This document shows, piece by piece, positions 1 to 8,249 of a stretch of DNA of 64,000 nt. Position numbers and translations under genes: made by a program. This DNA comes from Saprospiraceae bacterium. GTDB taxonomy: Bacteria > Bacteroidota > Bacteroidia > Chitinophagales > Saprospiraceae. The stretch is from the NCBI GenBank assembly GCA_016719855.1, contig JADJYH010000001.1, positions 226,486-290,485 of the forward strand, given 5' to 3'. A model generated the notes under the pieces. The model worked only from the letters and a program-made list of their open reading frames with translations, ran no database searches and was not told the DNA's origin. Position 1 is the stretch's first letter. Each line of letters opens with the position of its first letter.

Positions 1-1026
1 CCGGTTCCAGCCAGCCGAAAATGAGCCAAGCAGCGTGTAGTCCTGTTGCTCCAGGGTGTAGAATTTTTTCAAATCACCTACAATGGCTGCCCCAATCCTA
101 CCCTGCTCGTCCGACCTAACAGTGAGGTTGAGTGTATCCTTATTATCACGAAGTACTTGAACCTGAAGGTCCGTGTCCTTCAGTCTTTCTTTCGTCAATT
201 TGTCATAAAATTCCTCAAAATAGGCGGTTGGTTGACCGTTCAGACCAATGATTTGGTCTCCCACTTGGATGCCAGCCTTTTCAGCAGGTGACTTTTCACA
301 TTTTTTCCAGAAAAGCATCCCCGTGCAGTATTCCCCAAAACCATCCACCCTGAACGGCCTTCTCAGGCCAAAGAGCGACACATCTTTGTTTTTGTTGAGG
401 GAAAGGAATTCGGCTACCTCATTTGAGATTTCGAGCTTTATGGGCTGACCGTTTCGTTCCACGGTGAGCGTCCTTGCACCGTCAATCACAATTCGGCTCT
501 TGACCATGCCTGGGCTAAAGCGTTCGAGCTGATAGGTGTCCACCGCCACGACCTGGTCGCCTGGCTGTATTCCGATGACGAGACCCAAGGAGTCGGGATG
601 GACGCCATTGGTAACGTTTTTGGTTGGAAGGTATTCCTCGCCCCAAGTCCAGAAAATCATGGAATAAATCAAGAAGCCTAGGATGAAGTTGACCGTTACG
701 CCACCAAGCATGATGATGAGGCGCTGCCAAGCTGGCTTCGAACGGAATTCCCAAGGTTGTGGTGGTTCTTTCATCTGCTCGGTATCGAAGCTTTCGTCCA
801 CCATACCAGCTATTTTGACGTAGCCGCCTAGCGGGAGCCAGCCGATGCCGTATTCGGTTTCCCCAATTTTCTTTTTGAAAAGCTCAAAATAGGGGTCGAA
901 GAAAAGGTAGAACTTTTCAACCCTTGTCTTGAACCATTTTGCGGGCAGAAAGTGGCCGAGTTCGTGCAGCACTATCAGAATAGAGAGGCTTAAAATCAAC
1001 TGCCCAACCTTGATGAGAATTTCCAT
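1..1026 (-). CDS. rseP: RIP zinc metalloprotease RseP (site-2 protease), C-terminus cut by window edge
   Basis: The reading frame is open from an ATG at 1026 to the window edge, giving 342 residues without a stop. Membrane-embedded zinc protease that cleaves anti-sigma factors and leftover signal peptides within the inner membrane. The zinc motif HELGH is at residues 21-25 in the first transmembrane helix. It is followed by the PLGGYVK segment typical of the family, a hydrophobic helix (LIIMLGGVTVNFILGFLIY) and two PDZ-like regions (GIQPGDQVVAVD and AGIQVGDQIIGLNG). The C-terminal LDG motif that supplies the third zinc ligand is outside the window; the family is about 440 residues, so roughly three quarters is present. 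It is divergent from rsmE across a 240-bp spacer. Confident family call. Confidence 0.93.
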   Translation of the reverse strand, partial: MEILIKVGQLILSLSILIVLHELGHFLPAKWFKTRVEKFYLFFDPYFELFKKKIGETEYGIGWLPLGGYVKIAGMVDESFDTEQMKEPPQPWEFRSKPAWQRLIIMLGGVTVNFILGFLIYSMIFWTWGEEYLPTKNVTNGVHPDSLGLVIGIQPGDQVVAVDTYQLERFSPGMVKSRIVIDGARTLTVERNGQPIKLEISNEVAEFLSLNKNKDVSLFGLRRPFRVDGFGEYCTGMLFWKKCEKSPAEKAGIQVGDQIIGLNGQPTAYFEEFYDKLTKERLKDTDLQVQVLRDNKDTLNLTVRSDEQGRIGAAIVGDLKKFYTLEQQDYTLLGSFSAGWNR

Positions 1027-1256
1027 ATTTCGAGTCTAAATTTTGGAGAAATGCGGGGATTGATTACCCCCGATTGCATGCCCCTTTTTTTATGAAGCGC
1101 AAAAGTAAGTGGATTTCCCCTTTTGACGACATTTTTCGTGGAGAGAACAAATGGAGGTTAGGAAAGTTGGTAGAGCTTGTTTCACCCAAGGGTTGGCTGC
1201 CTCGAACAATTGCCTTGGCAGTATATTAAAACACCATCAAACATGGTTGGTAATGC

Positions 1257-1264
1257 TATTTTTG
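1257..1264 (+). promoter_or_regulatory. Bacteroidetes -7 element ending 4 nt before the rsmE ATG
   Basis: TATTTTTG matches the TAnnTTTG -7 consensus and is followed by CTGC and then the ATG at 1269. No clear -33 TTTG lies about 20 nt upstream. If used, the transcript would start at or next to the start codon, making it leaderless. The same TAnnTTTG-N4-ATG arrangement occurs at 17606 and 34217. Confidence 0.4.
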
Positions 1265-1268
1265 CTGC

Positions 1269-1979
1269 ATGATATTATTCTACTGCAACGACATCCAGGA
1301 CGATTTTGCAAATTTCTCCGAGGAAGAATCCAAGCACTGTACGCAGGTCTTGCGGAAGAAACCGGGCGATACGGTACATTTCATTGATGGGCTTGGGCAT
1401 TGGTACGAAGGTCAAATCACAGAGGCCAGCAAGCGGCAGGTCGTTGTGAAAATATCGGCCAAGCATGTTGGCACCGACCACACCACCTTCCGGTTGCACA
1501 TGGCGGTTGCACCGCTCAAGAACATGGATCGCTTCGAGTGGTTCCTGGAAAAAGCCACTGAAATCGGCGTTGACGAAATAACGCCACTCCTCACCAAGCA
1601 CACCGAGCGCAGCAAGTTGCGTTACGACCGTCTCGAAAAAATCATCCTCTCTGCCGCCAAACAGTGCCTTCGCACCCGTTTGCCCATCTTGAACGAACTC
1701 GTTGATTTTGAGGATTTTATAAAAAATTTTGAAACCAAGACGCCCGGTGCTCGTTTTATTCCACATTGCCATGTTGCAAATTTGCCCCACCTAAAAAACA
1801 ACTGTCCGGCAGGTTCGGACGTTACGATACTCGTCGGGCCGGAGGGCGATTTTTCTGAGGCCGAAGTACAACAAGCAACGGCACGTGGTTTCAAGGAAGT
1901 CGGTCTAGGCGCCAACCGGCTCAGGACGGAAACGGCAGGAATTGTGGCATGCCATACGGTTCATTTAGTCAATATTTAA
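1269..1979 (+). CDS. rsmE: 16S rRNA (uracil-1498-N3)-methyltransferase RsmE
   Basis: 236 residues, the usual length for RsmE. Cytoplasmic SPOUT methyltransferase that methylates N3 of U1498 in 16S rRNA with S-adenosylmethionine. The N-terminal PUA-like part carries HCTQVLRKKPGD. The SPOUT knot at the C-terminus shows the SAM-binding signatures ILVGPEGDFSEAE and the LGANRLRTETA loop, the strongest family marker. The ATG at 1269 was chosen because the protein begins with the expected FYC pattern and a -7-like element sits just upstream. The next gene begins 6 nt after the stop once a frameshift in it is corrected, so the two probably form an operon. Confidence 0.95.
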   Translation: MILFYCNDIQDDFANFSEEESKHCTQVLRKKPGDTVHFIDGLGHWYEGQITEASKRQVVVKISAKHVGTDHTTFRLHMAVAPLKNMDRFEWFLEKATEIGVDEITPLLTKHTERSKLRYDRLEKIILSAAKQCLRTRLPILNELVDFEDFIKNFETKTPGARFIPHCHVANLPHLKNNCPAGSDVTILVGPEGDFSEAEVQQATARGFKEVGLGANRLRTETAGIVACHTVHLVNI

Positions 1980-1985
1980 CAAGCA

Positions 1986-2635
1986 ATGAAAATCTTATCA
2001 CTGGTACTTTTATCGCTCATTGGTTTTTTCCTTCGGAAAATGCGCCCAACAAATTGGCGCTGTTGAAGTACAACGGCGGCGGCGACTGGTACGCCAACCC
2101 CACCTCGCTGACCAACTTGACCCGCTTCTGCAACGAACAACTTGGCACTGACCTTGACCCAGACTATGCCACCGTGGAGTCTGGCAGCGTCGAGCTATTC
2201 AACTACCCCTTCGTACACATGACTGGCCACGGCAACGTCGTCTTTTCCGATGCCGAGGCAGAAAACATGCGCAATTACCTGATAGGCGGCGGCTTTTTGC
2301 ACATTGACGACAACTACGGTATTGACCCGTTCGTGCGGCCCGCCATGAAAAAGGTGTTCCCTGAATTGCAGTTCATCGAGCTGCCATACAACCACCCTGT
2401 TTACCATCAAAAATTTGAGTTCAAAAATGGTCTGCCAAAAATCCACAAGCACGACGACAAGCCCTCACAGGGATTTGGACTGTTCTGGGAAGGCCGACTG
2501 GTTTGCTTTTACAGTTATGAGTGCGACCTCGGCGATGGTTGGGAAGACCCCTCCGTCCACAACGACCCAGAAGAAAAACGACAACAGGCACTGAAAATGG
2601 GAGCGAACTTGGTGCAGTTTGTTTTTCAGCAGTGA
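1986..2635 (+). CDS. DUF4159 domain protein with signal peptide (one frameshift near 2030)
   Basis: The DUF4159 reading frame is open from 1949, but that start overlaps rsmE and gives an unnatural N-terminus. An ATG at 1986, in the next frame, encodes a clean signal peptide (MKILSLVLLSLIGFF). It joins the DUF4159 frame if one T is restored to the T-run near 2024-2030. The body shows KYNGGGDWYANP, a FVHMTGHG motif, GGFLHIDDNYG and ELPYNHPVYH, all typical of this uncharacterised, exported family of about 215 residues. Function is unknown; in many Bacteroidetes it sits near MoxR/DUF58 or general envelope genes. It converges on yidD, whose corrected stop overlaps this gene by about 10 bp. Family call confident, corrected start inferred. 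Confidence 0.8.
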
Positions 2636-2878
2636 TGGTGGTCGTGCCGCATCTTTTTTGGGCACCGGATCGTAGCCGCCGGGCGACCACGGATGGCAGC
2701 TTGCCAATCGTTTCAGCCCCATCCATATGCCCTTGAAAGCGCCCCATTCTTGAATGGCGTCTATGGTGTATTGAGAGCAGGTTGGATAGTAGCGGCAGGA
2801 TGCCGGGGTAAGTGGCGAAATGACCCGCTGGTAAAATCGGACAGGCAGAATGAAGATGTATTTGAGAATTTTAACCAT
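2626..2878 (-). CDS. yidD: Membrane protein insertion efficiency factor YidD (one frameshift near 2655)
   Basis: Small amphipathic inner-membrane-associated protein that assists YidC-dependent insertion. Starting at the ATG at 2878 it reads MVKILKYIFILPVRFYQRVI, then the three-cysteine signature SCRYYPTCSQY and GGYDPVPKK. As written the frame continues to 2465 and gives 150 residues with a meaningless tail antisense to the DUF4159 gene. Removing one A from the six-A run just after the PVPKK codons gives a short tail rich in His and ending in Cys (RHDHHHC) and a stop at 2626. That matches the ~80-residue family and its usual histidine-rich end. A longer N-terminus from 2917 is possible but less typical. 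Confidence 0.85.
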
Positions 2879-3018
2879 CGCTGGATAAGGTGTTAACTCC
2901 CGTTTAACCGAATTCAAGGGGCATTAACAGCGGTTTTGATAAAAATAAATTCAATTTTGCGCGACAAATGCCCCGGCTTTCTGTGGATATTTTCAAGAAA
3001 TAGAATTTAAATCACGGC

Positions 3019-3026
3019 TAATTTTG
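3019..3026 (+). promoter_or_regulatory. Candidate -7 promoter element for the DUF1599 gene
   Basis: TAATTTTG fits the Bacteroidetes TAnnTTTG -7 consensus, about 74 nt before the GTG start at 3100. No convincing -33 TTTG lies at the right distance, so support is partial. Confidence 0.3.
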
Positions 3027-3099
3027 CCTTGAACAAGAAAAGTGACTGGAAGGTTGTCCAAAGTTATTCGCAACACCACTTTTCAAAGCAAACAATCAA

Positions 3100-3639
3100 G
3101 TGGAAAAGACCTTGACACAATACGACGCCGTGGTGAAACGGTGCCAGGACATTTTCCTGAAAAAAACCCACGATTACGGCACGGCTTGGCGCATCCTGCG
3201 CCCCTCCTCGCTGACCGACCAGCTTTTCATCAAGGCAAAACGCATCCGCAGCATTGACGAAAAATCGAGGCAAATGGTGGAAGATTCCATTGAAGGTGAC
3301 TTCATGGGCTTGGTCAACTACGCTTACATGGCGCTCATCCAGCTCGAACTTGGTGAGGAGGATGAACTGGAACTTTCGCCCGAACAAGCTCAGGTTCTCT
3401 ATGAAAAGCAGGTGGAAATTGTGCGCAACCTAATGATCGCCAAAAACCACGACTACGGCGAAGCTTGGCGTGACATGCGCATCAGCTCTATCACCGATCT
3501 GATTTTGATGAAAATTCTGCGCATCCGCCAAATCGAGGACAATCGGGGCGAGACATTGATTTCGGAAGGACTGGACGCCAATTATGCCGACATTGCCAAC
3601 TATGCTATTTTTGCACTGATTCTTTTATCGGAAAGTTAG
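3100..3639 (+). CDS. DUF1599 protein with two tandem domain copies
   Basis: 179 residues starting at GTG 3100. DUF1599 is a family of unknown function, related to nucleotide-modification-associated domains and common next to DoxX-type genes in Bacteroidetes, as here. The two halves are copies of each other: residues about 22-87 contain THDYGTAWRILRPSSLTDQ, KAKRIRSIDE and YAYMALIQLE; residues about 112-178 contain NHDYGEAWRDMRISSITDL, KILRIRQIED and YAIFALILL. The conserved HDYG.AW...R..S.TD core is complete in both, so neither copy looks decayed. No signal peptide or membrane segment; cytoplasmic. GTG is chosen because no ATG precedes the first repeat. Confidence 0.8.
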   Translation: MEKTLTQYDAVVKRCQDIFLKKTHDYGTAWRILRPSSLTDQLFIKAKRIRSIDEKSRQMVEDSIEGDFMGLVNYAYMALIQLELGEEDELELSPEQAQVLYEKQVEIVRNLMIAKNHDYGEAWRDMRISSITDLILMKILRIRQIEDNRGETLISEGLDANYADIANYAIFALILLSES

Positions 3640-3746
3640 GATTTTGGGGTGTTGGCAGTGCCTGCAAAACTCCAAATTGCCGTCAAAGCTTCTCAAATTG
3701 ATTTTTTCATTGGGTGGATGCGATTTAGGGTGTTTGCAGGGATTGC

Positions 3747-3778
3747 CCAAAACGCCAACTCGCTAAACAACCAAAACG
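3747..3778 (+). repeat. Phased 8-bp word array before the DoxX gene
   Basis: Four consecutive octamers CCAAAACG, CCAACTCG, CTAAACAA, CCAAAACG end 7 nt before the ATG at 3786. First member in the window of a class of short, locus-specific word arrays found before many start codons (others at 9482, 15903, 20651, 34154, 34806, 49350, 50852, 52143, 56769, 62025). Confidence 0.7.
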
Positions 3779-3785
3779 CTGTTTT

Positions 3786-5291
3786 ATGACAATTTATACC
3801 CTTTTACTCTACATCGGCATCGCAGCAGCGGTATTAACTGCGCTCACGGGCTTCGTTTTCAAGGTCCAAAAAAGTTGGCTGATGACCTATCTCCAGCATT
3901 TTTGCGGCTCGCTGTTCGTCTTTTCAGGATTCGTCAAGGCAGTTGACCCGCTTGGCACAGCCTTTAAAATGGAGCAATATTTTGCCGAGTTCTACTACAC
4001 TTTAGGGGAAACAGCATTGAAGCCCATCGCCCCAATGTTCCCTTGGCTTTCTGAGCAATCGGTCATTTTTTCATTGGGAATGATTGTTTTCGAGATAGCA
4101 CTTGGCGTCATGCTGATTTTGGCCTATCGGCCAAAGCTGACGAGCTGGCTTTTTCTGTTGTTGGTGACATTTTTCACGGGGCTAACAGGCTACACCTACC
4201 TTACGGGCTACGTGCCGTCAGGTGCAAACTTCTTTGAATTTGGCAAATGGGGTGCCTACGTCAAGACCAATATGCGGGTCACCGATTGTGGCTGCTTTGG
4301 CGACTTCTTGAAACTGAAGCCCAAAGTCAGTTTCATGAAAGATGTTTTCCTGCTCCTGCCCGCACTTTACTTTGTTTTTAGGCATAAAGACATGCACGAA
4401 CATTTCACGCTCGGCGTTCGCCGCTGGCTGGTTTTGTTGGTGGCGATTGGCATTGCCGCATTCAGCATTTACAACACTTTCATGAACGAGCCAGTGATCG
4501 ATTTCCGCCCATTCCGTGCGGGCGTTGACGTGCGGGCGCAGCGCGAAAAGGAGGCAGCCGAAGAAGCGGCAGCTTATAAAGTTTTGGCCTATAAAATGAA
4601 GGGCAAATCGAGCGGCCAAACAATCACCGTACCTTACGAACAGTACATGAAAGAGTACGAAAAATACCCAGAAGCCGAATGGGAAATGGAGCAAGTAAAG
4701 GCCAATGCCGACTACGAACACTCCAAAATCAGCGAGTTTGAAATCACCGCCCCCGACGGCTCCAACATGACGGATGCCCTGCTGCAAGATTCAGGATACT
4801 TCCTGATGGTGGTGGCCTACAAGCTGAAAGAAGCTGGGAAAGAAATCAAAACGACAACGGTAAACGATACGACTTACGTCACCGATTCTATCAAAATTGA
4901 AGGCACCGATTCCATGCAGTTTGTGCAGCGAGTTGAGTCGGTTAACCCAAAAGAGGTGAAGGAAGAAATTGTCGATTTCGATCCAGAATACATGGACCGA
5001 TTCGTCAAAATCATCAACCCGGTGATCAATGCTGCCAAAGGTACTGGCGTCAAATTTTTTGCAGCCACCGCCCCCAATGACCCAGCGGTTATCGCCCGTT
5101 TCAAGGAGCAAACAGGAAGCGACTACCCGTTCTTCACCGCCGACGATTTGTTGTTGAAGACGATTCAGCGCTCCAACCCAGGCATTGTGCTTTGGAAGGA
5201 TGGGAAAATCCTTGCCAAATGGCACTACGAGGACATGCCAAGTTTCGAGCAAATGAAGGCGCAGTACATCAAATTGACGCCTAAAAACTGA
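3786..5291 (+). CDS. BT_3928-type DoxX/MauE membrane protein with C-terminal thioredoxin-like domain
   Basis: 501 residues. The first ~220 residues hold about five or six transmembrane helices of the DoxX/MauE type, including FSGFVKAVDPLGTAFKM and the cysteine motif DCGCFGDFLKLKP (around residue 163), which resembles the redox-linked MauE loop. After a further helix near 215-235 comes a charged segment and a soluble region. The last ~90 residues (KFFAATAPNDPAVIARF, YPFFTADD, NPGIVLWKDGKILAKWH) look like a thioredoxin fold lacking a CxxC. The DUF1599-BT_3928 order is a conserved Bacteroidetes pair, usually with tpiA, which is not here. Likely role is disulfide or quinone-linked redox in the inner membrane, by inference only. 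A word array abuts the start. Confidence 0.8.
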   Translation: MTIYTLLLYIGIAAAVLTALTGFVFKVQKSWLMTYLQHFCGSLFVFSGFVKAVDPLGTAFKMEQYFAEFYYTLGETALKPIAPMFPWLSEQSVIFSLGMIVFEIALGVMLILAYRPKLTSWLFLLLVTFFTGLTGYTYLTGYVPSGANFFEFGKWGAYVKTNMRVTDCGCFGDFLKLKPKVSFMKDVFLLLPALYFVFRHKDMHEHFTLGVRRWLVLLVAIGIAAFSIYNTFMNEPVIDFRPFRAGVDVRAQREKEAAEEAAAYKVLAYKMKGKSSGQTITVPYEQYMKEYEKYPEAEWEMEQVKANADYEHSKISEFEITAPDGSNMTDALLQDSGYFLMVVAYKLKEAGKEIKTTTVNDTTYVTDSIKIEGTDSMQFVQRVESVNPKEVKEEIVDFDPEYMDRFVKIINPVINAAKGTGVKFFAATAPNDPAVIARFKEQTGSDYPFFTADDLLLKTIQRSNPGIVLWKDGKILAKWHYEDMPSFEQMKAQYIKLTPKN

Positions 5292-5300
5292 TAATTTTGA

Positions 5301-5356
5301 GGCCATGTGGTGCCGTGCTGGACATCAATCATTTGCACCACATGGCCATTGTTTTT
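5301..5356 (+). terminator. Rho-independent terminator after the DoxX gene
   Basis: Perfect 13-bp stem GGCCATGTGGTGC (5301-5313) with GCACCACATGGCC (5335-5347), followed by ATTGTTTTT. It lies 9 nt after the DoxX stop. Confidence 0.85.
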
Positions 5357-5526
5357 GCAAGGGAAGGAGAAGTTTCCTGATCCGTTTTTAAAAAACCCCT
5401 TTCTTTGCACCTAGTTAATCGCAAAACCGGAAATTACCTCGCTTGCTTAGGTTTGAAATTTTGAAGAGGATTTTGGGCTAAAAGATGCCCGGAAAAGCTA
5501 TGGCAAGGGAGGTTTGAAATCAAATT

Positions 5527-6465
5527 ATGCTGAGCAGAAGAAACATCCGCATCAAAGTAATGCAGGTGCTATATGCCATGAGCCGTGACAAGGAACTTTC
5601 CTTCCGACACGCCATGCTTCTCTACAACAACAGTATCCGCCAGTCCTTTGAAATGTACCTTTTTAACGTGCTGCAACTCGTCCGAGTAGCGGAATACGCA
5701 AAGATTGACTACAATTCAAAACTTGCCAAGCACAGGCCCACCGACGAGGACAAAGCTTTCCGGCCAAAACTCTGCGACAACGAAATTATCAGGTCCATCC
5801 AGGACAACCGGGGCTTCAAGACACTACTGACCACCCAAAAGATTTTGGAAAAAATGTCGGAAGACGACACCCGTTACCTCTACAACGAATTTGCCAAGAC
5901 AGAAGACTACATCGAGTTTCTCGCCAGCAAAGATGATTCGCCCGAATTTTACCGGCAGGCCATGCTCAACCTTTACAAGCACTTCAACGGCAGCGAGCAT
6001 TTCAACGAAATGGTGGAGGACCGCTATTTTTCATGGTACGACGACAAGTCGCTCATCGTGGGCGCCATGAAGAAGACGCTGAAAGCACTGCCAGCTTCGG
6101 GTGATTTCTATTCTGAATTTGAACCGACCGACGAAACGGTCAAGGAGTTTGGAGAAATATTGCTGCAAAAAGTCAACAGCGAGGACAAAGAATTGCTCGA
6201 AATAATTGAGCCGGCCCTCAAGAACTGGGATGCCGAACGGGTGGCCATCCTGGACATGATTTTGTTGAAAATGGCATTGTGCGAACTGATGACCTTCAAC
6301 ACCATCCCAACGAAAGTCACGCTGAACGAATACGTTGAAATATCGAAGCAGTACAGCACGGACAAAAGCAAAGACTTCATCAACGGCATCCTTGACCGGC
6401 TGATGAAAAAGCTGGAAAAAGAAGGCAGAATCGTGAAAGAAGGCCGGGGCTTGATTGAGGAGTAA
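5527..6465 (+). CDS. nusB: Transcription antitermination factor NusB
   Basis: 312 residues, the long Bacteroidetes form of NusB. RNA-binding protein that joins the NusA/NusE/NusG antitermination complex on rRNA operons. The N-terminus MLSRRNIRIKVMQVLYA is the typical R-rich start. The C-terminal all-helical NusB domain contains NWDAERVAILDMILLKMALCE, TIPTKVTLNEYVEISKQY and KSKDFINGILDRL, the conserved core. The middle is an insertion characteristic of the phylum. A weak -7-like TTTCTTTG lies at 5399-5406. The gene appears monocistronic, with a 150-bp gap before the OmpA gene. Confidence 0.95.
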   Translation: MLSRRNIRIKVMQVLYAMSRDKELSFRHAMLLYNNSIRQSFEMYLFNVLQLVRVAEYAKIDYNSKLAKHRPTDEDKAFRPKLCDNEIIRSIQDNRGFKTLLTTQKILEKMSEDDTRYLYNEFAKTEDYIEFLASKDDSPEFYRQAMLNLYKHFNGSEHFNEMVEDRYFSWYDDKSLIVGAMKKTLKALPASGDFYSEFEPTDETVKEFGEILLQKVNSEDKELLEIIEPALKNWDAERVAILDMILLKMALCELMTFNTIPTKVTLNEYVEISKQYSTDKSKDFINGILDRLMKKLEKEGRIVKEGRGLIEE

Positions 6466-6618
6466 GCTCGGCCACACTTGAGTTTTTAGCTTTTTCGAGT
6501 TGGATTTTGTTGCAATACCACTATCATTACGTCCAATAACCGCTTCCCATCGGACGGCAGCATGCGCTCTAATTCAGTTGGCAATCCTACCTTTTTAAAT
6601 ACTTAAACCTAAAATGAG

Positions 6619-7968
6619 ATGAAAAAGGCTTTATTCATTTCCTGTTTCTCCATGCTGCTTGCAGTTGGCCAGTTGTGCGCTCAAAGCGAAAGCTCGCCGA
6701 ATGCGCTTGCATTCCGCTGGACCTGGGACAATTTTCAGTACCCAATCGCCCAGAAATTCGACAAATACGACTACACCAGTGGCGTTGAACTGACCTACAT
6801 CCGCCACCTTGGCAAGATGCTCAACTTGGCCGTTCCGCTCAAACTTGGCAAGGCCTACCTGCCCCTCGACGACCAGGGCACTGTGCGAAATGCAGAGTTG
6901 ATTGGTAGCCTCGATGCAGTGCTTCACCTGAAATTTACCAAACCCGAAGCTCGGTTTTACCCCTACCTGCTTGCAGGTGCTGGCCTGATGTCCGAGACAC
7001 AAAACGACTGGGCCATGAACCCAGAGTTCCCGGTGGGGCTGGGCCTAAACATCAAAGCGTTCCCCAACCTTTACCTCAGTTTAGAGACACAGTACCGTTT
7101 TGACCTCAACGAAAACCGCAACCAGCTCCAACACGCACTCGGCATTTGGATGGTGCTTGGCGGCGTTGTTGAAGAAGAAAAAGTGACAGACCGCGATAAG
7201 GACGGCGTATTGGACAGCGAAGACCAATGCCCGGACGAACCTGGCACTGCCAAACTCATGGGCTGCCCTGACAGCGATGACGACGGCGTGGCAGACAAGT
7301 TCGACGAATGCCCAAAAGAAGCTGGCAAACCTGCCCTCGCCGGCTGCCCCGACCGTGATGGGGATGGTATTGCAGACCAAAAAGACCGGTGCCCTGACGA
7401 AGCCGGAACTGTTGAACTTTTCGGCTGCCCCAACCGTGACCAAGATGGTGACGGCGTAGCGGACGAAAACGACCTTTGCCCAAATGCCGCTGGCTCCGCG
7501 CTAAACAAGGGCTGTCCAGATGGCGACGGTGACGGAGTGGCCGATTTCGAGGACAGATGCCCTGATACTGCTGGTCCCGCCTCCAACAAGGGCTGTCCTG
7601 AGTTGAAGCCGGAAGAAAAGGAAGTGCTGGAATTTGCCATGAAGGCTGTTCAGTTTGAGACAGGAAGTGCCAAATTGCTGGCTTCATCCAACAAAGTCTT
7701 GGATGAAATTGCCAAAATCATGCAGAATTACCCGGAGCAAAAACTTCGAATCAGCGGCCATACCGATAGCATTGGCGAAGCAGACGATAACCAAAAATTG
7801 TCAGACAGGCGGGCAAAAACTTGCTATGATTACCTCGTTTCGAAAGGAGTTCCAAGTAATCGGATTAGCTACATCGGCTATGGCGAGTCAAAAGCGATTG
7901 GTGACAACATGTTCGCTCCTGGCAGGGAGAAGAACCGTCGGGTGGAATTTGAAATGTACGTGGATTGA
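6619..7968 (+). CDS. OmpA-family outer-membrane protein with thrombospondin type 3 repeats
   Basis: 449 residues. A signal peptide (to about residue 22, ending LCAQ) leads a ~150-residue beta-barrel-like region. Five thrombospondin type 3 repeats follow, about residues 190-330, each with the pattern D.D.DGVAD..D.CP...G and a GCP boundary; these bind calcium. The C-terminal OmpA domain, about residues 340-449, shows QFETGSAKL, ISGHTDSIGE, LSDRRAKTCYDYL and GREKNRRVEF, the peptidoglycan-binding signature. It should anchor the outer membrane to the cell wall. A terminator lies 56 bp downstream. Confidence 0.92.
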   Translation: MKKALFISCFSMLLAVGQLCAQSESSPNALAFRWTWDNFQYPIAQKFDKYDYTSGVELTYIRHLGKMLNLAVPLKLGKAYLPLDDQGTVRNAELIGSLDAVLHLKFTKPEARFYPYLLAGAGLMSETQNDWAMNPEFPVGLGLNIKAFPNLYLSLETQYRFDLNENRNQLQHALGIWMVLGGVVEEEKVTDRDKDGVLDSEDQCPDEPGTAKLMGCPDSDDDGVADKFDECPKEAGKPALAGCPDRDGDGIADQKDRCPDEAGTVELFGCPNRDQDGDGVADENDLCPNAAGSALNKGCPDGDGDGVADFEDRCPDTAGPASNKGCPELKPEEKEVLEFAMKAVQFETGSAKLLASSNKVLDEIAKIMQNYPEQKLRISGHTDSIGEADDNQKLSDRRAKTCYDYLVSKGVPSNRISYIGYGESKAIGDNMFAPGREKNRRVEFEMYVD

Positions 7969-8023
7969 CGCCATAATTGCCGGAGGCATTCTGTGCAACC
8001 TTGGAGTCACTTCAAGTTTGCAG

Positions 8024-8046
8024 GATTGCCTTCGGCAATCACTTTT
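8024..8046 (+). terminator. Terminator between the convergent OmpA and xseB genes
   Basis: 7-bp stem GATTGCC/GGCAATC with a TTC loop, followed by ACTTTTT on the plus strand. Confidence 0.65.
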
Positions 8047-8054
8047 TGGTAGGC

Positions 8055-8249
8055 CTACTCAAACAACCCCTGCACCTTCTCCTCCGTTTCCCGCAGATTT
8101 TCCCTGCAAAATTTCAACAACTCGGCAGCACGGTTCACCTTTTCGGAAAGGTCGTCCATGCTGACTGCCTCTTCCTGGAGGACTGAGACGATGCCCTGCA
8201 ATTCCTTCAAGGCCGATTCGTAAGTGATTTTGGATTTTGGCTTTGTCAT
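8055..8249 (-). CDS. xseB: Exodeoxyribonuclease VII small subunit
   Basis: 64 residues beginning MTKPKSKITYESALKELQGI. The small helical subunit assembles on XseA to form the exonuclease that degrades single-stranded DNA from both ends. The family pattern (YE.AL.EL..IV..L......DDL......RA.EL...CR..L...E.KV) is complete. Its ATG overlaps the xseA stop in an ATGA, so the two are translationally coupled. Length is normal. Confidence 0.93.
   Translation of the reverse strand: MTKPKSKITYESALKELQGIVSVLQEEAVSMDDLSEKVNRAAELLKFCRENLRETEEKVQGLFE

Noticed and set aside
1949..1985. Overlap of the DUF4159 gene with the end of rsmE
   Set aside because: The overlap is produced by a missing T near 2025; the signal-peptide start at 1986 removes it.
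7071..7640. 189-residue Ser/Pro-rich open frame antisense to the OmpA-family gene
   Set aside because: Its composition is a mirror of the Asp-rich calcium repeats on the other strand; no start or domain support.
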